Shown: piece by piece, positions 55,275-64,000 of the stretch
Position numbering within the stretch: the first letter of the stretch is position 1
Layout of the letters: each line of letters starts with the position of its first letter
Source: Piscinibacter aquaticus
GTDB lineage: Bacteria; Pseudomonadota; Gammaproteobacteria; Burkholderiales; Burkholderiaceae_C
Assembly: GCA_007994965.1 (NCBI GenBank)
Contig: VOPW01000001.1
Location: 4,092,001-4,156,000, forward strand
Reading direction: 5' to 3'
Length of the DNA stretch: 64,000 nt
Notes under the pieces: model-generated
Told to the model about the DNA's origin: nothing
The model's input: only the letters and a program-made list of their open reading frames with translations
The model's database searches: none
Translations under genes and position numbers: made by a program

Positions 55275-55985
55275 GCCGGGCGCGCGCCGACGCCGATCGT
55301 TTCGAGCGCCATGTGCGCGCCGATCTGCAGCGCCGCCGCTGGCTGCGCGTTCATTCCTTCCTGCTCGGGCTGCTGTGCTTCCTCGCCTGCTGGGCCATCT
55401 CGGCTGGCTGTGGCGGGCCGGCCTGAACAGCCCGGCGCTGCGCTGGTCGCTGGCGCTGGCCGGCGGCTACTGGTCTTCCTCGGGCTGCTGTGGCTGTGGT
55501 GCCGCTGGCTGCTGTCGCGCGCCGAGGCCGACGGTGACCTGCCGCTGGACGACCTCGACGCGCTGCTGCCTTCGCGGCGCGGCGGCGGCGGCGTCGAGTG
55601 CGGCGACAGCGGCCTGGAGGCCGGCGACATCGCCGAGGGCGCGCTCGAGGTGGCTGGCGCGGCCGACGAAGGCGCGCTGGTGGCCGTCCCGCTGATGGTG
55701 GTGGTCGGCATCGCGATGCTCATCGCCACCGGCCTGAGCGTGGCGGTCTTCGGCCTGTTCGGCGTCGAGGTGCTGCTCGGCGTGGCGGTGGAGATCGCCT
55801 TCGCCGCGGCCGGCGGCGCGCTGGCCTTCCGCGCACGGCGCGAGGGCTGGCTGCTGCACGCCACCGGCCGTACCGGCGGCCGATGCTGGCGCTGATCGTG
55901 GTGGCGGCGCTGCTCGGGACCGTCATCGACCATTGGCTGCCGCAGGCCGGCTCTGCCGCAGGCCATCCGGCTGCTGCGCGGCTAG
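55271..55985 (+). CDS. Hypothetical multi-spanning membrane protein with N-terminal 2TM-like segment (frame broken)
   Basis: About 240 residues after repair. Starts at GTG 55271 inside the alr stop: [20 protein letters not shown] then a first helix [20 protein letters not shown] and a second [16 protein letters not shown]. An acidic loop and a pair of long hydrophobic stretches ([40 protein letters not shown]) follow. Breaks at 55390 (TGCTGGGC, restored TGCCTGGGC), 55470 (TACTGGTC, restored TACCTGGTC), about 55880 and 55945; the end is uncertain. No function recognised. Confidence 0.65.
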
Positions 55986-56000
55986 CACGTCGCCCCCGCC

Positions 56001-56405
56001 ATGCGCATCGCCTTCGTGCTCGACCCGGCCGAGGTGTCGTTCAGCGCCATCCGCGCGCAGGGTGCCGGCGGCCAGAACGTCAACAAGGTCTCCAACGCCG
56101 TGCACCTGCGCTTCGACGTGCGCGCCTCGTCGCTGCCGGAGTCGCTGAAGGAGCGCCTGCTGGCGCTGCGCGACCAGCGCATCAGCGACGACGGCGTGGT
56201 GGTCATCAAGGCCCAGCAGCACCGCAGCCTGGAGAAGAACCGCGAGGAGGCGCTGGCCCGGCTGACCGAGCTGATCGAGGCCGCGGCCGACATCCCCGCA
56301 GTGCGCCGGCCGACGAAGCCGACCCGCGCCTCGCAACGACGCCGGCTCGAAGGAAAGGCCCTGCGCGGCGGCGTCAAGGCCGGCCGCGGCAAGGTGATCG
56401 TGTAA
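56001..56405 (+). CDS. arfB: Alternative ribosome-rescue factor ArfB (YaeJ/ICT1)
   Basis: 134 residues, unbroken. The hydrolase motif GGQ is in [20 protein letters not shown] (about residue 26). The basic tail [20 protein letters not shown] ending KAGRGKVIV is the part that enters the mRNA channel of stalled ribosomes. Releases peptides from non-stop complexes. Starts 15 bp after the membrane protein. Confidence 0.92.
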   Translation: MRIAFVLDPAEVSFSAIRAQGAGGQNVNKVSNAVHLRFDVRASSLPESLKERLLALRDQRISDDGVVVIKAQQHRSLEKNREEALARLTELIEAAADIPAVRRPTKPTRASQRRRLEGKALRGGVKAGRGKVIV

Positions 56406-56475
56406 GGCGTCCCTGATTCGCGGGTGTCACCGGGTCGACCCTGCCGCGCAGAACATGGCCGGCCTCTATCATCGA

Positions 56476-57000
56476 ATGATGAGCAGTACCCGTTCGCGCC
56501 GCCGAAGCGTGAGCCCGCGCGATGCCGGGCTCGGCGGCGACATCGGCGAGCCGGCGACGCGCGTGCTGCGCCGCTTCCGCCTCGTCTTCAACGCGGTGAA
56601 GACGCATTTCCAGCAGGTCGAACGCACCGCCGGCCTGGGAGGCGCGCAGCTGTGGGCGCTGAGCATCATCCATGCACGGCCCGGGCTCGGCGTCAGCGAG
56701 CTGGCGCGGGCGATGGACGTGAAGCAATCGACGGCGAGCAACCTCGTGCGGGCACTCGCGGAGCGCGAGCTGGTCGAGGTGGCGCGCGAGGCGGCCGACC
56801 GCCGCGCCGTGCAGCTTCGCGTGCGGCCTGCCGGCCGCAAGGTGCTGCGCGAAGCGCCCGGCCCGTTCTCCGGCGTGCTGCCGCAGGCGCTGGCCAGCCT
56901 CGATGCGCAGACGCTGGCGCGGCTCGATGCCGATCTGGCGCAGGTGATCGCCGTGCTCGGTGTCGACGCCCAGGGCGCGAAGGTGCCGCTCGGCCAGTGA
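56476..57000 (+). CDS. MarR-family transcriptional regulator
   Basis: 174 residues from ATG 56476. Winged helix with GGAQLWALSIIHARPGLGVS, ELARAMDVKQSTASNLVRAL and AERELVEVAREAADRRAVQL (residues 60-115), the MarR arrangement. A basic tail precedes the domain. Target unknown; it is convergent with lysE (18 bp) and could regulate it. Confidence 0.83.
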   Translation: MMSSTRSRRRSVSPRDAGLGGDIGEPATRVLRRFRLVFNAVKTHFQQVERTAGLGGAQLWALSIIHARPGLGVSELARAMDVKQSTASNLVRALAERELVEVAREAADRRAVQLRVRPAGRKVLREAPGPFSGVLPQALASLDAQTLARLDADLAQVIAVLGVDAQGAKVPLGQ

Positions 57001-57018
57001 TGCCGAGCGTGCGCCGGA

Positions 57019-57639
57019 TCAGGCGCGCTTGAAGAACGCCAGCAGCGTGCCCGCGGCGACGAACAGTGCGCCGAAGCTGCGGTTCATCGCCTTCAGGTGC
57101 GCGGGTGACTTCAGTGTCCGCAGCACGCGCGCGGCCAGCGCGGTGTAGCCGGCCATCACGACGAGGTCGGTGAAGGCGAGCGTCAGCGCGATCACCGCAT
57201 ACTGCGGCAGCAGCGGCTTCGAGATCGAGAAACTGCGGCACCACGGCCAGCAGGAAGACGGTGCCCTTCGGGTTCAGCGCATTGACGATCCAGCCGCGCA
57301 CGAACAACTCGCGGCGAGAGACCACCGGCGAGGCGGCGCCTTCGGCGGCCAGTGGGGTGGCCGGCGCCCGCCACTGCCTGATGCCCAGCCACACGAGGTA
57401 GGCCACGCCGGCCCACTTGACGATCATGAACGCCAGGCTGGAGGCCGCGATCAGCGCGCCGAGGCCGATGCCCACCACCAGCACCTGCGTCCAGATGCCG
57501 GTGACCAGGCCGAAGGTCATCGTGTAGCCGCGGCGAAAGCCGTGGTTGAGCCCTGCACTCATCGCGGCGACGGCACCGGCGCCGGGCGAGGCTGATCGCC
57601 CAGGCGGCGGCGAAGAAGGCAAGCGGTGGAGAGTTCCAT
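57019..57639 (-). CDS. LysE-family amino-acid exporter (frame broken near start and middle)
   Basis: About 210 residues. After repair MELSTALAFFAAAWAISLAP then GAGAVAAMSAGLNHGFRRGY, the LysE/RhtB signature; membrane helices GIWTQVLVVGIGLGALIAAS and VKWAGVAYLVWLGIRQW, then NPKGTVFLLAVVPQFLDLEK and the end AGTLLAFFKRA. Breaks near 57625, 57590 and 57230. Divergent from radA (33 bp). Substrate not predictable. Confidence 0.8.
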
Positions 57640-57672
57640 CGGGCGATTCTCGCCGCCCGGCGAGAATGCCGC

Positions 57673-59035
57673 ATGGCCAGGACAAGTCGATCTACACCTG
57701 CAACGAGTGCGGCGCCAGCAGCCCGAAGTGGCTGGGCAAGTGCCCGGGCTGCGGCGCGTGGAACACGCTGGTCGAGTCGGCGGCCGAACCCGCCGGCGGC
57801 GGCAAGAACCGCTTCCAGTCGCTCGCCCGCAGCCAGCCGGTGGCCACGCTGTCGGAGATCGAGGCCAGCGACGTCGAGCGCACGCCCACCGGGCTGGACG
57901 AACTCGACCGCGTGCTCGGCGGCGGCATCGTGGAAGGCGGCGTGGTGCTGATCGGCGGCGACCCGGGCATCGGCAAGAGCACGCTGCTGCTGCAGGCGCT
58001 CGATGCCCTCTCGCGCGACATGAAGACGCTGTACGTGACCGGCGAAGAGAGCGGCGCACAGGTGGCGCTGCGCTCGCGCCGGCTGGGGCTGGACGGCTCG
58101 CAGGTGCGCGTGCTCGCCGAGATCCAGCTCGAGCGCATCCTCGCCACGCTGGAGACGGAGCAGCCGGCGGTGTGCGTGATCGATTCGATCCAGACGCTGT
58201 ATTCCGACCAGCTCAGTTCGGCGCCCGGCTCGGTGGCCCAGGTGCGCGAGTGCGCGGCGCACCTGACGCGAACCGCCAAGGCCACGGGGACGACGGTGAT
58301 CCTGGTCGGCCACGTGACGAAGGACGGCCAGCTCGCCGGACCGCGCGTGCTCGAGCACATCGTCGACACGGTGCTGTACTTCGAGGGCGACACGCATTCG
58401 AGCTTCCGCCTCGTGCGGGCGATCAAGAACCGCTTCGGCGCCGTCAACGAGATCGGCGTCTTCGCGATGACCGAGCGCGGCCTGAAGGGCGTGGCCAACC
58501 CGAGCGCGATCTTTCTCTCCACGCAAACGAGCGAGCCGGTGCCGGGCTCCTGCGTGCTGGTCACGCTGGAAGGCACGAGGCCGCTGCTGGTGGAGATCCA
58601 GGCGCTGGTCGACACCGGCGGGCCGAGCCCGCGGCGGCTCAGCGTGGGCCTGGAGCGCGATCGCCTGGCGATGATGCTCGCGGTGCTGCACCGCCATGCC
58701 GGCATCGCCGCCTTCGACCAGGACGTGTTCGTCAATGCGGTCGGCGGCGTGCGCATCAGCGAGCCGGCGGCGGATCTGGCGGTGATGCTGGCGATCCAGG
58801 GCTCGCTGCGGGCGCGGCCGCTGCCGCGTGGCTTCTTCGCCTTCGGCGAGGTGGGCTGGCCGGCGAGGTGCGGCCGGCGCCGCGCGGCCAGGAGCGGTTG
58901 AAGGAAGCCGCCAAGCTCGGCTTCTCGGTGGCGGTGGTGCCCAAGGCCAACGTGCCGAAGAAGCCGATCGAGGGGCTGACGATCCACGCCGTCGAGCGCA
59001 TCGAGCAGGCCATCGAGCTCGTGCGTTCGCTCTGA
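57673..59035 (+). CDS. radA: DNA repair protein RadA (frame broken twice)
   Basis: 454 residues after repair. N-terminal C4 zinc finger CNECGASSPKWLGKCPGCG (residue 10), RecA-like core with Walker A GGDPGIGKSTLLLQALD (about 95) and the RadA-specific KNRFGAVNEIGVF, then a Lon-protease-like tail with QGSLRARPLPRGFFAFGEVG. Drives branch migration in recombination. Breaks: near 57680 (ATGGCCAGGAC, one A short of MAKDKS) and 58856 (GGGCTGGCC, restored GGGCCTGGCC). Confidence 0.94.
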
Positions 59036-59086
59036 GGCGGCCGGCTGATATTCTGCGCCGCGCTGCGACACTACAGGGAGCCCGAC

Positions 59087-59662
59087 ATGACCATTCGCCG
59101 CCACCTCCTCGCCACGCTCGCGCTGTGCGCCTGCTGCTTGCCCGCGCTGGCCCAGCTCAGCCCCAAGCCCGAACTCGGCCTGTGGGAGACGCGCACCAAG
59201 ATGACCGTCAACGGCCGCGACATGCTCGCCGACATGCGCACCGCGCAGGAAGCGATGATGAAGTCGCTGCCGCCGGAGCAGCGTGCGCAGATGGCCGAGG
59301 CGATGAAGGCGCAGGGTGCGGGCGCGCCCTCGGAGACCGATCAGGAGTGCCTGGACGCCAAGAGCCTCGCCGACTGGGCCGACCCGAAGGCGCGCCTGCG
59401 CGAGATGGAGAAGGACGCGCCGGGCTGCAAGTTCGACCAGACCGCCGCCGGCGGCGCGACGCTGCAGTTCAAGGGCCGCTGCACCGACCCGGAGGGCTTC
59501 ACCGGCGACGTCACCGGCACGATGACGATGAAGGGCCCGCGCGAGTGGACGGCGCTGTACACCGGCAAGGGCCAGTCGCAGGGCCGGCCGATGGACATGC
59601 GCGTCGAGACGCGGGGCCGTTGGCTCGCCGCCAGTTGCGGCGCCGTCAAGCCGCAGCGCTGA
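59087..59662 (+). CDS. DUF3617 family exported protein
   Basis: 191 residues, unbroken. Signal peptide RHLLATLALCACCLPALAQ. The body has PELGLWETRTKMTVNGRDML near the N-terminus, ETDQECLDAKSLADW and CKFDQTAAGGATLQFKGRCT, the pattern of DUF3617 with a conserved Cys pair. Family function unknown; periplasmic. Ribosome site AGGGAG before ATG 59087. Confidence 0.82.
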   Translation: MTIRRHLLATLALCACCLPALAQLSPKPELGLWETRTKMTVNGRDMLADMRTAQEAMMKSLPPEQRAQMAEAMKAQGAGAPSETDQECLDAKSLADWADPKARLREMEKDAPGCKFDQTAAGGATLQFKGRCTDPEGFTGDVTGTMTMKGPREWTALYTGKGQSQGRPMDMRVETRGRWLAASCGAVKPQR

Positions 59663-59698
59663 CCCGGCCGCCGCCGGCGCGCGGCGAGAATCGCGGCC

Positions 59699-60076
59699 AT
59701 GAATCCATGGATCGGCTGGGCGCTGGCCGCCCTCTTCGTCGCCATCGCCTGGGTGCAGTACGGCTGGCAGGGCCTGCTGCTGGCCTTCTCGGTGGTGGTG
59801 TTCTGGCTGTTGCTGCAGCTCAGCCGCACGCTGCGCGTGATGCGCGCCGCCGGGCAGCGCCCGGTGGGCACGGTCGACAGCGCGGTGATGCTCAACGCGA
59901 AACTGAAGCCGGGCATGACGCTGCTGCAGGTGATCGCGCTGACCGGCAGCCTGGGCCGCAAGCTCGGCGATGGCGAAGACGACTGGGCCTGGGCCGACGA
60001 AGGCGGCAGCCGCGTCACGCTGCACTTCACGAATGGCAAGCTGGCGCGCTTCGAGCTCGAACGACCCGCGCCGTAA
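59699..60076 (+). CDS. Hypothetical membrane protein
   Basis: 125 residues, unbroken. Two adjacent helices (IGWALAALFVAIAWVQYGWQ, GLLLAFSVVVFWLLLQLS) then a soluble domain with GMTLLQVIALTGSLGRKLGD and DDWAWADEGGSRVTLHFTNG. The soluble part resembles short domains that read DNA or lipid signals but I do not recognise it. The -10 element of ilvE overlaps its stop. Confidence 0.7.
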   Translation: MNPWIGWALAALFVAIAWVQYGWQGLLLAFSVVVFWLLLQLSRTLRVMRAAGQRPVGTVDSAVMLNAKLKPGMTLLQVIALTGSLGRKLGDGEDDWAWADEGGSRVTLHFTNGKLARFELERPAP

Positions 60077-60079
60077 AAT
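60074..60079 (+). promoter_or_regulatory. -10 element of ilvE
   Basis: TAAAAT, 31 bp before the ilvE ATG and overlapping the stop of the preceding gene. The -35 region (TTCGAG at 60050-60055) is weak. A strong AGGAGAG ribosome site follows. Confidence 0.45.
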
Positions 60080-60109
60080 CGCGGGTTCGGGCAAAACAGG
60101 AGAGCAGCC

Positions 60110-61033
60110 ATGTCGATGGCCGACCGCGACGGAAAGATCTGGATGGATGGCCAGCTGGTGGAGTGGCGCGACGCCAAGATCCACGTGCTGAGCCACACGC
60201 TGCACTACGGCTGCGGCGCCTTCGAGGGCGTGCGCGCCTACAACACTGCCGGCGGCACGGCCATCTTCCGCCTGCGCGAGCACACCGAGCGCCTGTTCAA
60301 CAGCGCCAAGATCCTGCGCATGAAGATCCCCTTCACCGTCGAGCAGGTGATGGAGGCCCAGCGCGAGGTCGTTCGTGCCAACAAGCTGGAGAGCTGCTAC
60401 ATCCGCCCGCTGACCTGGATCGGCGACCAGAAGCTCGGCGTCAGCCCCAAGGGCAACACCATCCACCTGATGGTCGCCGCCTGGGCCTGGGGCGCCTACC
60501 TCGGCGAAGAGGGCCTCAAGCGCGGTATCCGCGTGAAGACCAGCAGCTACACGCGCCACCACGTCAACATCACGATGACGCAGGCCAAGGCGGTGAGCAA
60601 CTACACCAACTCGATCCTGGCCAACATGGAAGCCACCGACGAGGGCTACGACGAGGCGCTGCTGCTCGACTCGGCCGGATTCGTCTCCGAAGGTGCGGGC
60701 GAGAACCTGTTCGTCATCAAGAAGGGCGTGGTCTATACGCCCGACCTGTCCGCCGGTGCGCTCAACGGCATCACCCGCGACACCATCTTCGCGATCTGCC
60801 AGGACCTGGGCCTGAAGCTGGTCGAGAAGCGCATCACCCGCGACGAGGTCTACATCTGCGACGAGGCCTTCTTCACCGGCACCGCCGCTGAAGTCACGCC
60901 GATCCGCGAGCTCGACCGCATCGAGATCGGCCGTGGCTCGCGCGGGCCGATCACCGAGAAGATCCAGAGCGCGTTCTTCGACATCGTCAACGGACGCAAC
61001 CCCAAGTACGCCGAGTGGCTGACGAAGGTCTGA
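60110..61033 (+). CDS. ilvE: Branched-chain amino acid aminotransferase
   Basis: 307 residues, unbroken. Fold-type IV PLP enzyme. HTLHYGCGAFEGVRAYNTA (residue 27) and the PLP lysine in TQAKAVSNYTNSILANMEA (about 160) match IlvE; EGAGENLFVIKKGVVYTPDL and FFTGTAAEVTPI complete it. Last step of leucine, isoleucine and valine synthesis. Followed 6 bp later by the zinc-finger gene, likely co-transcribed. Confidence 0.94.
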   Translation: MSMADRDGKIWMDGQLVEWRDAKIHVLSHTLHYGCGAFEGVRAYNTAGGTAIFRLREHTERLFNSAKILRMKIPFTVEQVMEAQREVVRANKLESCYIRPLTWIGDQKLGVSPKGNTIHLMVAAWAWGAYLGEEGLKRGIRVKTSSYTRHHVNITMTQAKAVSNYTNSILANMEATDEGYDEALLLDSAGFVSEGAGENLFVIKKGVVYTPDLSAGALNGITRDTIFAICQDLGLKLVEKRITRDEVYICDEAFFTGTAAEVTPIRELDRIEIGRGSRGPITEKIQSAFFDIVNGRNPKYAEWLTKV

Positions 61034-61038
61034 ACATC

Positions 61039-61245
61039 ATGAGCAGCGAAGCCAAGGCCGTGGTCGAGGTGACCGCGAAGGATCTGCACGGCGAGGGCGT
61101 GGTCTTCTGCCCGAACCCGAAGATGACGCTGTGGAGCGGCCATCCGCGCGTGTTCATCGACGTGGCCACCACCGGCGAGGGCAAGTGCCCGTACTGCGGC
61201 ACCGTCTACCGCCTCAAGGCCGGTGAAAAGCTCCACGCGCACTGA
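61039..61245 (+). CDS. Zinc-finger domain (CHCC) protein
   Basis: 68 residues, unbroken. One Cys, one His and two close Cys (VFCPNPKMTLWSGHPRVFI then KCPYCGTVYRLK) form the CHCC zinc site also found in the NDUFS6 subunit of complex I. Frequently found after ilvE in betaproteobacteria. Function unknown. Confidence 0.85.
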   Translation: MSSEAKAVVEVTAKDLHGEGVVFCPNPKMTLWSGHPRVFIDVATTGEGKCPYCGTVYRLKAGEKLHAH

Positions 61246-61257
61246 CGCGCGTCGTCC

Positions 61258-62258
61258 ATGAACCGCTCGCTGGTCATCGCGCCGCAGTGGATCGGCGACG
61301 CGGTGATGAGCGAACCGCTGCTGGCGCGGCTGGCCGCGCGCGGCGAGCAGCTCAGCGTCGCCGCGCTGCCCTGGGTGGCGCCGGTCTACCGCGCCATGCC
61401 GCAGGTGCGCGAGGTGATCGAGCTGCCGTTCGCCCATGGCCGGCTCGACTGGGCGGCACGGCGGCGCATCGCCGCCACGCTGCGCGACCGCTTCGACGCG
61501 GCCTATGTGCTGCCCAATTCGATCAAGGCCGCGCTGATCCCCTGGTTCGCCGGCATCCCGAAGCGCATCGGCTACCGCGGCGAAAGCCGCTGGGGGCTGC
61601 TGAACCGGCGGCTGCCGAACCCGGCGGGCCGCCCGCCGATGGTGGCCTTCTACGCGGCCCTGGCCGATGAGCCGCTGCGCGGCGACGAGCGGCCCCGGCT
61701 CGCCTTCGAGCCGGCGGTGGTCAGTGCGGCGGCGCGCCGCGCGGGTGTCGAGCCCGGCGGCTACTGGGCCTTCGCGCCCGGCGCCGAATACGGCCCGGCC
61801 AAATGCTGGCCGGCTGGCCACTATGCCGAGCTCGCCCGCCGACTGCACGCGCGCGATGGCCTGCCGGTGCTGCTGCTCGGCTCCGGCAAGGAAGCCGCAC
61901 TGGCCCGCGAGATCGCCGAGGCCGCACCGGGCGCCTGCCGCGTGATGGCCGGCGAGACTTCGCTGCTCGATGCGATGGCCCTGATCGCCGGGGCGCGCGG
62001 CCGGTCAGCAACGACTCGGGCCTGATGCACGTGGCCGCGGCCTTCGGCCTGCCGCAGGTGGCGGTGTTCGGTTCGACCAGCCCGGAGCACACGCCGCCGC
62101 TGAACCCGAAGGCGCGCGTGCTGTGGCTGAAGGACGAGCTGAAGCTCGACTGCATGCCCTGCTTCGAGCGGCAGTGCCGCTTCGGCCACTACCGCTGCCT
62201 GACCGACGTGGCGCCGCAGCGGGTGGAACTGGCGCTGCGGCAGGCGCTGGCCGACTGA
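61258..62258 (+). CDS. waaF: ADP-heptose:LPS heptosyltransferase II (one frame break)
   Basis: 333 residues after repair. Glycosyltransferase family 9: start SLVIAPQWIGDAVMSEPLLA, FAPGAEYGPAKCWPAGHYAE, and VSNDSGLMHVAAAFGLPQVA with DCMPCFERQCRFGHYRCL. Adds heptose to inner-core LPS. The frame breaks at 62002 (GGCCGGTC, restored GGCCTGGTC). Stop overlaps the next ATG (TGATG). Confidence 0.93.
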
Positions 62259-63778
62259 TGGCACGGGGCGGGCGCATCACCGAGGCCCTGATGCGCGAGG
62301 CGCTGCTCGGCGCCGGCACCGCCGTGTGGGAGTGGGACGTGCGCAACGACTGCCTGTCGAGCACCGACGACAGCGCGGCGCTGCTCGGGTATGCGCCGGG
62401 CGAGATCGCCGACACGCAGATCGCCTGGAACGCGCTGATCCACCCGGACGATCTCCAGGCCAATCACGAGGCCTATCTGCACCACGCGCGCGGCGGGGGC
62501 GCCGATCTACGAGCACGAGTACCGCGCGCGCGCTGCAAGGACGGCTCGTGGCGCTGGCTGGCCGAGCGCGGGCGGGTGATCGAGCGCGATGCCCACGGCG
62601 AGCCGTTGCGGGCGGTCGGCACGCTGTCCGACATCACCCAGCGGCGCGAGGCGCAGGGCGCGGCGCTGGAGCTGGCCGCGCGGCTGGGCAAGCTGGCCCG
62701 CCATGTTCCGGGGCTGCTGTACCAGTACCGCAGCGTCGCCAACGACCCGCTGCGTGGCAACTTCCCGTTCATCAGCGACAGCGTGATCGACCTGCTGGGC
62801 CTGCCGCCGGCCGAGCTGATGCGCGACGCCACGGCGGTGTTCCGGCTGATCCACCGCGACGACCTCGAGCGCGTGCGCCTCGGTGTGGTGGAAGCGGCCC
62901 GCACGCTGCGGCCCTGGCGCTGCGAGTTCCGGCTGTTCGACCGCGATGCCCAGCCGCGCTGGGTGAACGTGCTGGCCACGCCCCAGCGCGAACCCGAAGG
63001 CACGCTGCTGTGGCACGGCTACATCCAGGACGTGACGGACCTGCGCGAGCTGCAGCAGGCCCGTGCCGAGGCCGCGGCGGCACAGGCGGCCAACCGCGCC
63101 AAGACCGAGTTTCTCTCGCGCATGAGCCACGAGCTGCGAACGCCGCTGAATGCCGTGCTGGGCTTCGCGCAGCTGCTCGAGATCGACGAGCACGAGCCGC
63201 TGAGCGAACAGCAGCGCCGCCGTGTCGTGCTGATCCGCGAGGCCGGGGCGCACCTGCTGGAGATGATCGGCGAGCTGCTCGACCTGACGCGCATCGAGTC
63301 GGGCCAGATGGCGGTGGAGGTGGCGCCGCTGGCGCTGGAGCCGCTGATCGCCGACTGCGTGGAACTGGTGCGCCCGCAGGCCGATGCCGGCGGCGTGAGC
63401 CTGCACGGGGCCGCAGGGCCGGCCACGGTGCGCGTGCTGGCCGATGCCACCCGGCTCCGGCAGGTGCTGCTCAACCTGCTCGGCAATGCGATCAAGTACA
63501 ACCGCCGAGGCGGTCGCGTCGAGGTGGCGGTGGCCGCCTCCGGCAGCGAGCTGCGCATCGACGTGAGCGACACCGGCGTCGGCATCGCGGCCGAGCACAT
63601 GGCGAGCCTGTTCCAGCCGTTCCAGCGCGGCGCGCAGGCCCGCGGCCCGATCGAAGGCGTGGGCATCGGCACGGCGGTGACGCGGGCGCTCGTCGAATTG
63701 ATGGGCGGTACGGTGACCGCGCGCAGCGTGCCGGGCGCCGGCTCGACCTTCAGCGTGACGCTGCGCCGCGCCGACTGA
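62258..63778 (+). CDS. Sensor histidine kinase with two PAS domains, orphan
   Basis: 506 residues as read. PAS 1 WEWDVRNDCLSSTDDSAALL to the PAC motif RAVGTLSDITQRREAQ (residues 20-140); PAS 2 GLLYQYRSVANDPL to WHGYIQDVTDLRE (residues 150-260). Then H box FLSRMSHELRTPLNAVLGFA (about 285), N box LLNLLGNAIKYN, G boxes DVSDTGVGIA and GVGIGTAVTRALVELMGGT. No membrane helix, so cytoplasmic. A pair of compensating indels at about 62495 and 62530 garbles around ten residues, expected to read PIYEHEYRARC. No response regulator adjacent. Confidence 0.86.
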   Translation: MARGGRITEALMREALLGAGTAVWEWDVRNDCLSSTDDSAALLGYAPGEIADTQIAWNALIHPDDLQANHEAYLHHARGGGADLRARVPRARCKDGSWRWLAERGRVIERDAHGEPLRAVGTLSDITQRREAQGAALELAARLGKLARHVPGLLYQYRSVANDPLRGNFPFISDSVIDLLGLPPAELMRDATAVFRLIHRDDLERVRLGVVEAARTLRPWRCEFRLFDRDAQPRWVNVLATPQREPEGTLLWHGYIQDVTDLRELQQARAEAAAAQAANRAKTEFLSRMSHELRTPLNAVLGFAQLLEIDEHEPLSEQQRRRVVLIREAGAHLLEMIGELLDLTRIESGQMAVEVAPLALEPLIADCVELVRPQADAGGVSLHGAAGPATVRVLADATRLRQVLLNLLGNAIKYNRRGGRVEVAVAASGSELRIDVSDTGVGIAAEHMASLFQPFQRGAQARGPIEGVGIGTAVTRALVELMGGTVTARSVPGAGSTFSVTLRRAD

Positions 63779-63788
63779 GCGCGCGCCG

Positions 63789-64000
63789 CTACAGGTTGCC
63801 CACCGCCAGCACCGGCCCGGTCGGCGCGCCGGTGGGCGAGCCGCCCGGCGGCTCGAGGCTGACCGCGAGGTGGTCGGTCCCGGCCGGCAGCGAGGCGCGC
63901 CGCACCACCGTGGCGCCCTGCGCCGAGATCAGTCCCAGCGAGCGCGGCGGGTTCTTGCCGGCCGCGGCCCACAGTTCGAGCACGCGGTCGTCTGCCATCG
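63789..64000 (-). CDS. Anti-sigma factor, RskA-type C-terminal part (start beyond the window)
   Basis: The last 70 residues are visible: VLELWAAAGKNPPRSLGLIS, AQGATVVRRAS, LPAGTDHLAVSLEPPGGSPT then GAPTGPVLAVGNL. This is the conserved C-terminal periplasmic end of RskA-like anti-sigma factors, which hold an ECF sigma factor at the membrane. The membrane helix and sigma-binding part lie beyond 64000, and an ECF sigma gene is expected there. Confidence 0.72.
   Translation of the reverse strand, partial: MADDRVLELWAAAGKNPPRSLGLISAQGATVVRRASLPAGTDHLAVSLEPPGGSPTGAPTGPVLAVGNL

Noticed and set aside
57692-60562. 956-codon minus-strand ORF opposite radA, DUF3617 and ilvE
   Set aside because: Low-complexity translation of third-codon GC bias; three well-supported genes lie on the plus strand.

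Overview
The window is GC-rich chromosomal DNA with densely packed genes, short gaps and many 4-bp ATGA overlaps. Gene content fits a betaproteobacterium of the order Burkholderiales, probably near the Rubrivivax/Leptothrix/Ideonella group: aerobic box pathway with BoxR, the five-step hut pathway with HutF and HutG, an SHP/diheme cytochrome c operon, and lplT and alr near radA. The taxonomic call is inference. I see no rRNA, tRNA, CRISPR array, insertion sequence or prophage. No gene-free stretch exceeds 300 bases.

Layout. 1-591: end of a LysR regulator. 681-11216: histidine utilisation, with hutU-hutD-hutF-hutI forward, hutG reverse, a three-gene ABC importer forward, hutH reverse and hutC forward. 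Three near-identical 18-bp palindromes mark the HutC operators. 11225-20041: a YecA-like protein, a metallophosphoesterase, CcmI, UspA, a TetR regulator, two fasciclin-domain proteins, a small protein, a PhoD phosphatase and a YegD-like Hsp70. 20042-37514: a large benzoate/benzoyl-CoA locus. On the minus strand run boxR and then boxC-boxB-boxA-enoyl-CoA hydratase-3-hydroxyacyl-CoA dehydrogenase-MaoC. On the plus strand run a DUF4863 cupin, boxD, benzoate-CoA ligase, an alpha/beta hydrolase and a five-gene Liv-type transporter. 37638-44421: a giant MalT/SARP-like regulator, a large PKD lipoprotein and a small ORF. 44448-48046: a minus-strand operon for SHP, diheme cytochrome c, cytochrome b561 and a two-component system. 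48125-64000: housekeeping and mixed genes (aminotransferase, glutathione peroxidase, double-receiver protein, EamA, SGNH hydrolase, lplT, alr, arfB, marR, lysE, radA, ilvE, zinc finger, waaF, PAS kinase, partial anti-sigma factor).

How they work together. The hut genes would take histidine through urocanate, imidazolonepropionate, formiminoglutamate and formylglutamate to glutamate. The box genes would import an aromatic acid, activate it to benzoyl-CoA, epoxidise and cleave the ring, oxidise the semialdehyde, and start beta-oxidation of the dehydroadipyl-CoA. No 3-oxoadipyl-CoA thiolase is in the window.

Sequence quality. About 80 reading-frame breaks are scattered over otherwise canonical genes. 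I could place 37 of them at a CCTGG or CCAGG site that has lost (rarely gained) one or two bases; most others lie in homopolymers or CG repeats. I read these as consensus errors, most likely from long reads over CCWGG-methylated DNA, and annotate the genes as intact with break positions given.
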